In this document: piece by piece, positions 8,562-16,682 of the stretch
Layout of the letters: every line of letters starts with the position of its first letter
Position numbering within the stretch: the first letter of the stretch is position 1
Origin: Pelobacter seleniigenes DSM 18267
GTDB taxonomy: Bacteria; Desulfobacterota; Desulfuromonadia; Desulfuromonadales; Geopsychrobacteraceae
Direction: 5' to 3'
Assembly (NCBI RefSeq): GCF_000711225.1
Contig: NZ_JOMG01000002.1
Location: 2,492,501 to 2,556,500, forward strand
Length of the DNA: 64,000 nt
Made by a program: the position numbers and the translations under genes
Notes under the pieces: generated by a model
Database searches by the model: none
What the model was told of the DNA's origin: nothing
What the model saw: only the letters and a program-made list of their open reading frames with translations

Positions 8562-9614
8562 ATGCTTAAAAACATGGTGACCCCTTTGAACGATGGGGTG
8601 AAGAATACCTGGGGCTTCGCCCAGCTTCTGGAACATATCGATATTGGCATACTGGTCCTGGATCTCGACAAGGAGACCATCGATTACTGTAATGCCGCTT
8701 TTTACGAGATGATTCAGGATGAATCTCTGTGTCGGAGTTATGTCAGCTTGCAGCAGCTTTTTCTGGCGGATTCGGCAGAGAAGGATTGCCAGGACCGGGT
8801 CAGTCATGTCGCCTGCCGCATGTCCTACCGCGGCCGCCTGTTCGGTTTTTCGGTTTATCAGGCTGCGACCCGCTACCGTTGTATTTTTATTAGTGATATC
8901 ACCGAAAAAAGCCGCTTGGAGTCCATTGCCCAGGCCGTTAACCTGATGGACAACATTGGCTTCATCTTCTCCGGGATCCGGCATGAAATCGGTAATCCGC
9001 TAAATTCACTCAAAATGGCTCTGAGCGTGCTGAAGCAGAATGCCGATTCGGCATCTCCGGACATGCTCAGGGAGTATGTCGAACGTGGTCTAACCGAGAT
9101 CGGCCGGATCGAGTATCTTCTGAAGGCATTGAAAACTTTCAGTTTTTACGAGTCTGTTGAATTGAAAGATCTCGATCTGATCGAGTTTATGGAGAAATTC
9201 ATCTCTTTAGTTGAGCGTGACTTTCATGCCTATGGTATTCGCATCAGAACCGAAATTCCCCTTGCGTTGCCCCGGGTCAAAGTGGATGAGCGGGCTCTTC
9301 ATCAGGTCCTGCTGAACCTGTTCAGCAATGCGGCGGATGCGCTGACCGGTGTGGCTCGGGCTGAAATCAGGATCAAAGCCGAAGCCAAAAACCGTTTGGT
9401 CTGGCTGTCGGTCAGGGACAACGGTTGCGGTATATCTCCGGAGCAGTTCCAGCAGCTGTTTCAGCCTTTTAATACCGGAAAACCAAACGGGAACGGCTTG
9501 GGGCTGGTCATTACCCGGAAACTTCTTGCATTAATGAAGAGTGATATTTCCATTTCCAGCGATCTCGGGCAAGGAACGGAAGCGGTGGTTCGGTTACCCA
9601 TTACTCAGTGTTAA
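8562..9614 (+). CDS. PAS-domain sensor histidine kinase
   Basis: Soluble kinase of 350 residues with no membrane helix, so it probably senses a cytoplasmic signal. A PAS-like domain occupies about 20-120. The dimerisation/phosphoacceptor helix reads IRHEIGNPLNS with His141. The ATPase domain shows the N box NLFSNAADAL (252-261), DNGCGIS (286-292) and GNGLGL (310-315). The first lines of the PAS domain closely follow the LEHIDIGILVLDLD pattern. It is followed 53 bases later by a receiver-PATAN protein, its likely partner, and then a roadblock protein. Promoter at 8484-8511. Confidence 0.88.
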   Translation: MLKNMVTPLNDGVKNTWGFAQLLEHIDIGILVLDLDKETIDYCNAAFYEMIQDESLCRSYVSLQQLFLADSAEKDCQDRVSHVACRMSYRGRLFGFSVYQAATRYRCIFISDITEKSRLESIAQAVNLMDNIGFIFSGIRHEIGNPLNSLKMALSVLKQNADSASPDMLREYVERGLTEIGRIEYLLKALKTFSFYESVELKDLDLIEFMEKFISLVERDFHAYGIRIRTEIPLALPRVKVDERALHQVLLNLFSNAADALTGVARAEIRIKAEAKNRLVWLSVRDNGCGISPEQFQQLFQPFNTGKPNGNGLGLVITRKLLALMKSDISISSDLGQGTEAVVRLPITQC

Positions 9615-9667
9615 GCGGATTTATGCTATAAAGGGAGCTCAGTGTTTCGAAAGATGTGGGTGGTATC

Positions 9668-10717
9668 GTGAAAAAAATTCTGATCGTTGATGATGAAACG
9701 TCCTTTCTTCTCTCCCTGCAAGACGGGTTGCGGGTTCATCGGGATAAATTCGAGGTGTTGACCGCGGGTAACGGCCGGGAGGCTGTTGACATTCTGCGCG
9801 TCCAACCTATTGACCTGCTGGTGACGGACCTGAAACTTCCGGAAATGAACGGTTTCGAACTGTTGGCCTGGACCAGCCGCCACCAGCCGCAATTACCGGT
9901 CATCGTTATGTCGGCATTCGGGACTCCAGAGATCGAGGAACGGCTGGCCAAGATGGATACCCTGCAATTTCTGGAAAAGCCGCTGGATCTCGATATGCTG
10001 CTGGACGGGATATTGACCGGGCTTAACGCCAAGGGGAAAAGCTTTATTCGCGGGATTACCCTGGCAACCTTTCTGCAACTGGTCAAGGCCGAGAAGAAGA
10101 ACTGTACCCTGAAAGTGACTTCCCTGAACGGTGAACAGGCTTATCTTTATATTCGTGGCGGAGAGCTGATCGATGCCGATTATGGACATCTGACCGGCCT
10201 TGGCGCCGCGCTGGATGTTGTTGGCTGGAGTGATGCTGAAATAGAAATGGATGGCGTGTGTCGGCGGCAGGAAAATATCGTCGGGATGGCCATGGAACAC
10301 CTGTTGATCGAGGCTTTCAAACGCAAAGATGAAGCCGCGGAAAATCAGCTGCGGAACCCCGCCGCGGCGGTACCAAGCCAAGATCCCTTGAGCCTGCGCA
10401 TGGCCCAGGTCCTGGCGCAGTTGGCCGTGGTTCATGAATTTGCAATTTTTGACAAGCCCGGGAAACTGCTCAAAAAGAACAGCGGCACCTGTACGGTAAC
10501 CGGGCTGGCTCCGAAAGTGATTGAAAGCATGCTGAATCTGCTCGAAAACGATATCTCTTTCGGCAATAATTATCGTTCTGTGGTGTTTAATGCCGGCAGC
10601 AGGAATCGTTATCTGCTGTTTCCTTATCAGGGCTATCGTGTGGTCACGAAGTTAAAGGCAGGGACCGCACCGCAGAAAATTATTGAGGAACTAAAACGGT
10701 GTGAAACCACGCCATGA
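9668..10717 (+). CDS. response regulator with PATAN (DUF4388) output domain
   Basis: Receiver domain at about residues 1-120: acidic pair D8-D9, phosphoacceptor D54 in LLVTDLKLPEMNG and K104 in FLEKPLD. After a short linker comes a domain of the DUF4388/PATAN type (about 122-240; IRGGELIDADYGHLTG is characteristic). The remaining 110 residues are of unclear fold. PATAN domains are common in signalling proteins of myxobacteria, cyanobacteria and desulfuromonads, and are thought to mediate protein contacts. I chose the GTG at 9668 because it gives the usual MKKILIVDDE start; a GTG at 9656 adds four residues. Output is probably protein-protein, since no DNA-binding domain is seen. Confidence 0.82.
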   Translation: MKKILIVDDETSFLLSLQDGLRVHRDKFEVLTAGNGREAVDILRVQPIDLLVTDLKLPEMNGFELLAWTSRHQPQLPVIVMSAFGTPEIEERLAKMDTLQFLEKPLDLDMLLDGILTGLNAKGKSFIRGITLATFLQLVKAEKKNCTLKVTSLNGEQAYLYIRGGELIDADYGHLTGLGAALDVVGWSDAEIEMDGVCRRQENIVGMAMEHLLIEAFKRKDEAAENQLRNPAAAVPSQDPLSLRMAQVLAQLAVVHEFAIFDKPGKLLKKNSGTCTVTGLAPKVIESMLNLLENDISFGNNYRSVVFNAGSRNRYLLFPYQGYRVVTKLKAGTAPQKIIEELKRCETTP

Positions 10718-10792
10718 GCAAGCTGGCCTTTTGATTGGCAGACAATAAGCACTGAATTTCCCTACATCGACAACCGAGCGAGGTGAAACAGT

Positions 10793-11155
10793 ATGGCCAC
10801 AGCACAGGATTTTATTTCCAGGATCAACCAGATCAAGGGTGTTGACAGCTGCCTGCTGGTCAAGAACGACGGCACTCGGATCGGCAACACCTGTCGTGCC
10901 GATGATCCGGAAATCTATGCCGATCTGATGTTGATCAGTAATACCCTGGCAGACGATATTACTGCCAAGACCGGTTTCAGTCGTTGTCGTCATCTCAGTT
11001 TCAGCTGCCAGGGCAACCGGCAGTTTTATGTCTTCCCCATTGATAATTACCTGCTTGGTGTCATCCAGGCGGATAACGCTCATGCTGCGGAAATGCTTTC
11101 AGAGATCGATCGTTTGATCAGCCGGGTCTCGACTGGTAAAGATGTTCAGGGGTAG
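10793..11155 (+). CDS. roadblock/LC7 domain protein
   Basis: A 120-residue single roadblock/LC7 domain: FISRINQIKGVDSCLLVKND at the start and the central strand region FYVFPIDNYLLGVIQADN. Bacterial members such as MglB act as regulators of small Ras-like GTPases or as scaffolds. No MglA-like GTPase is present in the window. It lies 75 bases after the receiver-PATAN gene and may share its transcript, which suggests a role in the same signalling pathway. A weak sigma-54-like motif is upstream at 10736-10751 (see rejected items). Confidence 0.82.
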   Translation: MATAQDFISRINQIKGVDSCLLVKNDGTRIGNTCRADDPEIYADLMLISNTLADDITAKTGFSRCRHLSFSCQGNRQFYVFPIDNYLLGVIQADNAHAAEMLSEIDRLISRVSTGKDVQG

Positions 11156-11223
11156 TCGTTTTATGGCGGGAATGTGATGGGAAACAGAGCGGGATCTTTG
11201 ATTATGATCAGCGAGGTTTGTAG

Positions 11224-11751
11224 ATGCTTCAATGGTTGAGGCAGCGACGCAGTATCAGAAAATTTCTGCCCCGTTCGGTAGAACAGGACAAGCGTGACCT
11301 GCTTAAAGAAGCTCTGCTTCGGGCGCCGAGTTCCCGCAATCTGAGACCCTGTTCATTTGTCATGGTGGATGACCCGGAAATCCTCTCCCGGTTGGCTACA
11401 GCCAAACCTCATGGCCTCAATTTCCTTATCAGTTCTCCTCTCGCAATCGTCATCGTTGCCGATCCGCTGAAATCGGATGTCTGGATAGAGGATAGTGCCC
11501 TTGCAGCGATCATCGTTCAGCTTGCCGCAGAGGCTTTGGGCCTGAAGAGTTGCTGGGGACAGTTGAGGTTGCGCCAGTATAGTGAGGACTTGAGTGCTGA
11601 GCAATATGCAGGTCAGGTTCTCGGTCTCCCTGCGCATCTACGCGCACCCATCATCATCGGCATCGGCTATCCGGCAGAGGATAAAGCCGGCCATGCTCAG
11701 GTTAGTCTCTCAGATGAGAGAATGCATCTCAATCAATATAGGCACGACTGA
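11224..11751 (+). CDS. small nitroreductase-family protein
   Basis: FMN-binding nitroreductase-like protein of 175 residues. The N terminus LRQRRSIRKFLPRSVE, with the RRSIRKF FMN-phosphate contact, and LRAPSSRNLRPCSFVMVDD are hallmarks; the C-terminal half contains LGLKSCWGQLRLRQYS. The length is typical of the compact members. These enzymes use NAD(P)H to reduce nitro compounds, quinones or flavins, and the true substrate is unknown. The gene begins about 70 bases after the roadblock gene and a short TTTGTAG leader precedes it. It may simply be the last gene of that transcript. Confidence 0.88.
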   Translation: MLQWLRQRRSIRKFLPRSVEQDKRDLLKEALLRAPSSRNLRPCSFVMVDDPEILSRLATAKPHGLNFLISSPLAIVIVADPLKSDVWIEDSALAAIIVQLAAEALGLKSCWGQLRLRQYSEDLSAEQYAGQVLGLPAHLRAPIIIGIGYPAEDKAGHAQVSLSDERMHLNQYRHD

Positions 11752-11948
11752 CTCCTGTCCACCGTTGAGTTCCCACAACTTTACCTGCTGATTTCCTTCC
11801 TGCACAGGTGTTTGGTTGCAGTGGGGATGAAAAAATCCCCTCAAGGGTTGATTTAAGTTTCCAGACATGCCACCCTCGACAATTGACAAGCGTAAGTATC
11901 TGGCTTGCGTTGCTGACCCAAGGAATTTTTTTGCACACAGGAGAAGAC

Positions 11949-12377
11949 ATGACAGCCGTGGCAGCAGGTAACAAAATTAAAGTTCATTACACCGGAACCC
12001 TGGATAACGGTGAGGTTTTTGATTCATCCAGAGAGGCTGAACCGCTGGAATTCGAAGTTGGCGCAGGACAGGTCATTCCGGGCTTTGACCAGGCCGTTGT
12101 CGGGATGCAAGTTGGGGAGTCCAAGCAAGTCAGAATCCCCGAAGACGAAGCCTATGGACCGTATAATGACAACATGGTGTTCGATGCTGATCCGAGCCAG
12201 TTTGAAGAAGGGTTGTCTCCTCAGGTCGGACAACAGTTCCAGACCCAAATGCAGGATGGAACTCCGCTGCTGTTGACCGTCAAATCGATTGAAGACGGCA
12301 AGATCATGCTTGACGCCAATCATCCGATGGCCGGCAAGGCGCTGACTTTTGATCTTGAAGTTGTCGAGATCAATTAA
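11949..12377 (+). CDS. FKBP-type peptidyl-prolyl isomerase (SlyD/FkpB class)
   Basis: Cytoplasmic prolyl isomerase of 142 residues. It contains the FKBP half-domains VHYTGTLDNGEVFDSS and VIPGFDQAVVGMQVGESKQV, with an insert-in-flap region about 70-120 as in SlyD. The histidine-rich metal-binding tail of E. coli SlyD is missing, which is common outside enterics. The ATG at 11949 has AGGAGAAG 6 bases upstream; the longer frame from 11808 has no domain content in its first 47 residues. An elaborate terminator follows at 12409-12484. Confidence 0.92.
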   Translation: MTAVAAGNKIKVHYTGTLDNGEVFDSSREAEPLEFEVGAGQVIPGFDQAVVGMQVGESKQVRIPEDEAYGPYNDNMVFDADPSQFEEGLSPQVGQQFQTQMQDGTPLLLTVKSIEDGKIMLDANHPMAGKALTFDLEVVEIN

Positions 12378-12408
12378 GCCTGCACCAGGTAGTACCCGTT
12401 AAAAACTC

Positions 12409-12484
12409 AAACCGCAGAAACACCGATGAATTGCGCCGCCGACCGGCGGGTTGTTCAACCCAATCGTGTTTCTGCGGTTTTTTT
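12409..12484 (+). terminator. branched intrinsic terminator
   Basis: Outer arms CCGCAGAAACAC (12412-12423) and GTGTTTCTGCGG (12466-12477) pair perfectly, with TTTTTTT after the second arm and AAAAA just before the first. Between them lie two further small hairpins, CCGCC/GGCGG and GGGTTG-TT-CAACCC. The folded form would be a three-way junction. It should terminate the FKBP transcript and could work on both strands. Confidence 0.8.
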
Positions 12485-12585
12485 GTTGCGTGCTGTGGAA
12501 GGTTGATTAGGATGAAGAAGCCGTTGCCGGTTGGAAAGTCTTGCTACTGCGGGATACTGTGGGACCCGGCCGGCACAACCTTGCA

Positions 12586-13689
12586 ATGGATCAGAAAATG
12601 ACTGTTGTTCGCAAAGTCATACACATCGATATGGATGCCTTTTACGCGTCCGTCGAGCAGCGTGATCACCCGGAGCTGAGGCAGCGTCCGGTCATTGTCG
12701 GCGGTGATCCGAACGGCAGGGGGGTGGTTGCGACCTGCTCCTATGAAGCTCGAAAGTTCGGGATTCATTCGGCCATGCCGGCAGCACGGGCCTATCGGCT
12801 TTGTCCCCAGGCGGTTTTTGTCCGGCCGCGCTTTTCCGTCTACCGGCAGGTGTCGCAACAGATCATGGAGATCTTTCTGAGCTACACCGATCTGGTCGAG
12901 CCGTTGTCCCTGGACGAAGCATATCTGGATGTCACTCATAATAAATTCAATATTCAATCCGCGACCTGGATTGCCCAGGAAATCCGCCGAAAAATCAACC
13001 AGACCACCGGCCTGACCGCTTCTGCCGGAGTGTCCTACAATAAGTTCCTGGCCAAGATTGCTTCGGATGTCAATAAACCTGACGGCCTGACCGTGGTCAC
13101 CCCGGAACAGGCCGAAAAGTTTATCGCGGCACTGCCGATTCGACGCTTTCATGGTGTCGGCCAGGTGACTGAACAGAAAATGCTGAGACTGGGGATTGCA
13201 ACCGGAGCTGATCTGCTTATTCCCACTCTAGAGGAATTACAGCAGCATTTTGGTAAGGCTGGTCAGTATTACTTTAATATTGCCAGGGGCATTGATCTGC
13301 GCCCGGTGGTGCCCAATCGGGTTCGTAAATCGATCGGCAAAGAAACGACTTTGGGAGAGGATGTCGCTGATATCGGGCAAATGCTGACGATCATCGGCGA
13401 ACTTGCTGAACAGCTGGCGGTATTGCTGGAGTCCAAACAGACCGCTGGGCAGACGCTGACCCTCAAAGTGAAATACGCTGACTTTCAAATTGTCACCCGT
13501 AGCATCAGTCGTGAAGAACCCATCGCTTCAGCAGATGAGATTCTGGCTCTGGCAGAGCAACTGTTGCAGAAGACCGTTGCCGGGCAACGGGCGGTAAGAC
13601 TGCTAGGAGTGACAATATCCAATTTTACCACGGATATTCCTCTTCATGATCCGCTGCAGCTGGAGTTGCCCTTTCAATCCTTCGTGTAA
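12586..13689 (+). CDS. dinB: DNA polymerase IV
   Basis: Y-family translesion polymerase. IHIDMDAFYASVEQRD holds the first catalytic aspartate and the steric-gate position; VEPLSLDEAYLDVT holds the catalytic SLDEAYLD pair. Then come the thumb SAGVSYNKFLAKIASDVNKPDG and little-finger region, ending with a QLELPF-type beta-clamp binding motif (LQLELPFQS) at the C terminus. The product is about 367 residues. The start is uncertain: ATGs at 12586 and 12598 and a TTG at 12541 are all in frame and no ribosome site clearly decides. No LexA box was identified upstream, though I could not scan rigorously. Confidence 0.93.
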   Translation: MDQKMTVVRKVIHIDMDAFYASVEQRDHPELRQRPVIVGGDPNGRGVVATCSYEARKFGIHSAMPAARAYRLCPQAVFVRPRFSVYRQVSQQIMEIFLSYTDLVEPLSLDEAYLDVTHNKFNIQSATWIAQEIRRKINQTTGLTASAGVSYNKFLAKIASDVNKPDGLTVVTPEQAEKFIAALPIRRFHGVGQVTEQKMLRLGIATGADLLIPTLEELQQHFGKAGQYYFNIARGIDLRPVVPNRVRKSIGKETTLGEDVADIGQMLTIIGELAEQLAVLLESKQTAGQTLTLKVKYADFQIVTRSISREEPIASADEILALAEQLLQKTVAGQRAVRLLGVTISNFTTDIPLHDPLQLELPFQSFV

Positions 13690-13855
13690 AAAAGCCCGAC
13701 ACCCTTCAGTTTGCAAGTGTCCTGTGGGTTGTTGCCAGAGTCCGGCCGGGACGGAAAAACGGAATATGAAAGAAAGCGCTGTCGATATCTTTTACATGCG
13801 GGGATTTCTGCTTATCTTTGTCTGTAACTATCTTGAAATTAAGGATTTTTGTGTT

Positions 13856-13871
13856 TGGCACGATAAGTGCT
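13856..13871 (+). promoter_or_regulatory. sigma-54 promoter for the PEP-CTERM gene
   Basis: TGGCACGATAAGTGCT keeps the GG and GC dinucleotides at the exact 12-base spacing required for a -24/-12 promoter and nearly matches the consensus TGGCACGNNNNTTGCW. The predicted start is about 60 bases before the ATG at 13943. Confidence 0.75.
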
Positions 13872-13942
13872 ATTAGCTCTGTAAAAGACAATTTCGCAGT
13901 TTACCGCTAAATCCTAAACCAAATGAATAGAGGGAGGACGTG

Positions 13943-14470
13943 ATGTTAAAAAGATTGTTACTTGCAGGGTTGATTTTGGTTTTCTGGTCAGGCGCAGCTC
14001 TGGCAACTCCGATGACTTGGGTTGATACCTATGATGCAAATCCGGACCAGTATATCGGGTGGTACAGCTCTTACAGCTATACCCATGATATTACCGATAA
14101 CGGATTTACTCCTCTCCAGGACCTGGCGTTTTCTTATACCCTGAGTATCGGACTTTATGACGACCGCGGGTTTCTTGATTTGGGCGAAATCGCCGTGATC
14201 AGCCAGCCTGGCATATTGGCTGATACCACCTATAATTTCGATTACAGCAATAACGATATCGGTTTTTCCATCGCCGGTCTGTTGAGTGTCAACCTGCTGG
14301 GAACGGTTGATGTGAAGATTCAATCATGGTATGGAGATTTCTACTTTGATTATTCCATTCTGACCGTTAAAGGTGAGGACTTTGCACCGGTACCGGAACC
14401 CGGTACGATCATTCTGCTCGGTGCCGGTCTGGCCGGTCTGGCCCTGTATCGGCGGAGAAAAGAGTCATAA
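13943..14470 (+). CDS. PEP-CTERM sorting-domain protein
   Basis: Exported protein of 175 residues: signal peptide about 1-22 (MLKRLLLAGLILVFWSGAALA), a beta-rich Tyr/Asp-rich body, and a C-terminal PEP-CTERM tripartite tail: VPEPGT, a hydrophobic helix and RRRK. Such proteins are processed by exosortase and associated with extracellular polymer matrices. No exosortase lies in the window. ATG 13943 has GGGAGG 6 bases upstream; the overlapping GTG at 13940 is less likely. It stands alone between a sigma-54 promoter and a strong terminator. Confidence 0.88.
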   Translation: MLKRLLLAGLILVFWSGAALATPMTWVDTYDANPDQYIGWYSSYSYTHDITDNGFTPLQDLAFSYTLSIGLYDDRGFLDLGEIAVISQPGILADTTYNFDYSNNDIGFSIAGLLSVNLLGTVDVKIQSWYGDFYFDYSILTVKGEDFAPVPEPGTIILLGAGLAGLALYRRRKES

Positions 14471-14503
14471 TCTCTGGCAATATTTGTTACCTTTCTTTTC
14501 ATG

Positions 14504-14540
14504 CAGCGGACTTGTCTATAAGACAAGTCCGCTGTTTTTG
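14504..14540 (+). terminator. intrinsic terminator after the PEP-CTERM gene
   Basis: Perfect 13-bp stem (CAGCGGACTTGTC and GACAAGTCCGCTG) with a five-base loop TATAA, followed by TTTTTG. Confidence 0.9.
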
Positions 14541-14832
14541 TTATAGCTTGTTCCATCCCCACCTTTTTTAACGACTGCCGCCGTTGCTGTTAATTGACAA
14601 TGCAGGATCGTTTAGTGAGCAGTCTAGGTTTCTGTGAGATTGGATCAAAGATAATAGCAACACATTGTTCCATCACCGGGATTTTTTCCCTCAGGCAGGC
14701 AACAGCCCTGGAGCGTTGGCGGATAAGAGGGCCATCATGTGAGCTGTCGATAGAGTTTACAAATCTTTACTTCTTGAATATTCAAAATATGATATGTGTT
14801 GCAGAAAAATCACTCCCGGGAGGCTGCAACCG
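14541..14832. other. intergenic region, weak promoter only
   Basis: About 290 bases between the terminator and the DUF4405 gene. I see one weak promoter candidate, TTTACA (14756-14761) and TATTCA (14779-14784) with 17-base spacing, then GGGAGG at 14818-14823 as the ribosome site. A small open frame at 14594-14836 has no recognisable product. Confidence 0.45.
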
Positions 14833-15657
14833 ATGAATATGCGAAAAATTACTTCACTGACCGCACTGCTTTCTTTTGTTTTGCTGATCGCCACCAGTAT
14901 CATTCTGTATGTTGTCCCGGCCGGACGGGTGGCTTACTGGGCCGACTGGCGACTGTGGGGCTTAAGTAAGGAACAGTGGGGAGCGGCTCACATCAACCTG
15001 GGTTTTCTGTTGTTGCTCACCATGGTGCTGCACGTCTATTACAACTGGCAGCCGATGCTCAGCTACATGAAGGATAAGGCAAAACGGTTCCGGTTGTTTA
15101 CTGCTGATTTTACGGTTGCCTTGGTTGCCACCCTGGTGGTTTTTTTCGGGACCCTGGCCGGTTTGCCGCCGATGAGTTCAATTATTGAGCTCGGGGCGAG
15201 AATCAGCGAAAACGCCAATCTGCATTATGGTGAACCTCCTTACGGACATGCGGAAATGTCTTCGCTGGAGGATTTTTCATATAAGGTCAAAGTTGATCTG
15301 GCGGAAGGCCTGGAGCGGTTGCGGACAGCCGGGTATCAGGTAGCCGACAGCAAGCAGACCATCAGTCAACTTGCCGAGGCCAACGGAGTTTCTCCCAAAT
15401 TGCTTTATGAGGTCCTCAAGCCCCAAGCCGGCGGGCAGACAGCCGCTATGCCGGAAGATCCGCCTGGGGGGACGGGGCAGCGGCGGCTGGCTGATTTGTG
15501 TCGGATGTACCAGCTCGATGTCGATAAGATCGTGGCGGGCTTAGCACAGCAGGGAATAACCGCTAAGGCAGAACAGACCATGAAGGAGGTCGCCAGCGCC
15601 CATGGCAAAGATCCGCATGCGGTTTATGCCATGGTTTATCAGCTCAGCTTGCAGTAA
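14833..15657 (+). CDS. DUF4405 membrane protein with helical-repeat tail
   Basis: Protein of 274 residues with three transmembrane helices (about 6-27, 54-74, 94-118). The first two helices form the DUF4405 domain, which resembles b-type cytochromes. Histidines in WGAAHINLGF and VLHVYYNW are candidate heme ligands. After the third helix, a soluble part of about 150 residues follows a SIIELG linker and contains repeats of the type LAEANGVSPKLLYEVL, LCRMYQLDVDKIVAGL and VASAHGKDPHAVYAMV. Start 14833 is set by GGGAGG; the longer frame from 14794 adds 13 residues. Probably a membrane electron-transfer or sensory protein; function unproven. Confidence 0.75.
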   Translation: MNMRKITSLTALLSFVLLIATSIILYVVPAGRVAYWADWRLWGLSKEQWGAAHINLGFLLLLTMVLHVYYNWQPMLSYMKDKAKRFRLFTADFTVALVATLVVFFGTLAGLPPMSSIIELGARISENANLHYGEPPYGHAEMSSLEDFSYKVKVDLAEGLERLRTAGYQVADSKQTISQLAEANGVSPKLLYEVLKPQAGGQTAAMPEDPPGGTGQRRLADLCRMYQLDVDKIVAGLAQQGITAKAEQTMKEVASAHGKDPHAVYAMVYQLSLQ

Positions 15658-15677
15658 ATTTCTGCTTAATTACTTAA

Positions 15678-15719
15678 CGAACGGCCTGGTCAGTTTCCTG
15701 CCCAGGCCGTTCGCTGTTT
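15678..15719 (+). terminator. terminator between convergent genes
   Basis: CGAACGGCCTGG and CCAGGCCGTTCG form a 12-bp stem around an 11-base loop, followed by CTGTTTTC. It ends the DUF4405 transcript and may also serve the convergent MaoC-like operon. Confidence 0.75.
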
Positions 15720-16211
15720 TCAGGGATAAAGGCGGGCGACAAATTCTGCAATGCAGGCCGGTTTGGCGGAACCTTCCAACTCAACCGTGATCAGATAGAT
15801 GATCTGCACGGAGTTTTTCACCTGCTCAACTTCCTGGATCGTGGTCCGCGCACGAATGTTGGCGCCGACTTTGACCGGCGCCGGAAAGCGGAGCTTGTTC
15901 AGGCCGTAGTTGACCCGATACTTCATCCCCGGATAGTTTTTCTGGAAGAAATCCGGGTGATTGCTTTCGGTCAGGTAGGGGAGCAACGACAGGGTCAGAT
16001 AGCCATGGGCAATGGTCGCCCCGTAGGGTGATTCTTTGGCGGCCCGCTCCGGGTCGATATGAATCCATTGCAGATCGCCGGTGACTTCGGAAAATTTGTC
16101 AATGCGTTCCTGGTCTATTTGCAGCCAGGGACCGACGTGAATTTCCTGGCCGATTTGCGGGGCCAGGAAGGTCAGAAAACTTTGCAGGCGGTTGGCCTGA
16201 TCCTGTTCCAT
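15720..16211 (-). CDS. MaoC-like hot-dog dehydratase
   Basis: Protein of 163 residues with an R-specific enoyl-CoA hydratase / MaoC-like hot-dog fold. The hydratase motif FSEVTGDLQWIHIDPERA supplies the Asp and His dyad, followed by ATIAHGYLTLSLLPYL. The RFPAPVKVGANIRARTTI segment is also typical. It should hydrate trans-2-enoyl thioesters or bind them; the physiological substrate is unknown. It follows the Bcp gene by one base on the minus strand, so it is co-transcribed with Bcp and the MazG-like gene. Confidence 0.88.
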   Translation of the reverse strand: MEQDQANRLQSFLTFLAPQIGQEIHVGPWLQIDQERIDKFSEVTGDLQWIHIDPERAAKESPYGATIAHGYLTLSLLPYLTESNHPDFFQKNYPGMKYRVNYGLNKLRFPAPVKVGANIRARTTIQEVEQVKNSVQIIYLITVELEGSAKPACIAEFVARLYP

Positions 16212-16212
16212 A

Positions 16213-16680
16213 TTATTTACCTTTCAGATATTCGAGGACTTCCTGAGGGTGCTCGGCTGCTTTTTTGACCTGCGGCCAATGTTTCAGGACAGTGCCGTCA
16301 TTGTTGATGATGACTGTCGAGCGGATGCAGCCGAGGCTGACCTTGCCGTACAGTTTCTTTTCGCCCCAGGCATCGTAACTCTGCAGCATGGTCGTTTCCG
16401 GGTCCGAGAGCAGTACGAAGGGCAGTCCGAACTTGGCGATAAACTTATCGTGCGAGGCCAGACTGTCCTTGCTGACGCCGACCAGGTTGACGTCGAGCTC
16501 CTGCAACTCTCGGTAACTTTCTGCAAAGGCACAGGATTCTTTGGTGCAGCCGGGGGTATTGTCTTTCGGATAGAAATAGATGATCAGTTTTTTTCCAGCG
16601 TAGTCGGTCAGACGATGGGTTTTTCCGTCACTGCCGGGAAGGGTGAACTCAGGGGCTTTTGCTCCTTCGATAATTGCCAT
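16213..16680 (-). CDS. bcp: thioredoxin-dependent thiol peroxidase (Bcp/PrxQ)
   Basis: Peroxiredoxin of 155 residues that reduces peroxides using thioredoxin. The peroxidatic cysteine is C45 in DNTPGCTKESC and C50 is the likely resolving cysteine, the arrangement of E. coli Bcp. Other family segments are APEFTLPGSDGK and STVIINNDGTVLKHW. It is located between the MaoC-like and MazG-like genes in a tight minus-strand operon with gaps of 1 and 2 bases. The window also encodes thioredoxin at 32320-32649. Confidence 0.95.
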   Translation of the reverse strand: MAIIEGAKAPEFTLPGSDGKTHRLTDYAGKKLIIYFYPKDNTPGCTKESCAFAESYRELQELDVNLVGVSKDSLASHDKFIAKFGLPFVLLSDPETTMLQSYDAWGEKKLYGKVSLGCIRSTVIINNDGTVLKHWPQVKKAAEHPQEVLEYLKGK

Positions 16681-16682
16681 GA

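Noticed and set aside
10736-10751. Sigma-54-like element upstream of the roadblock gene
   Set aside because: TGGCAGACAATAAGCA has the right GG/GC spacing, but the -12 part lacks the TT of TTGC, and co-transcription with the upstream genes explains expression well enough.
13690-13942. Possible riboswitch upstream of the PEP-CTERM gene
   Set aside because: I looked for cyclic di-GMP (GEMM) riboswitch core sequences and did not find them; the sigma-54 element explains regulation more simply.
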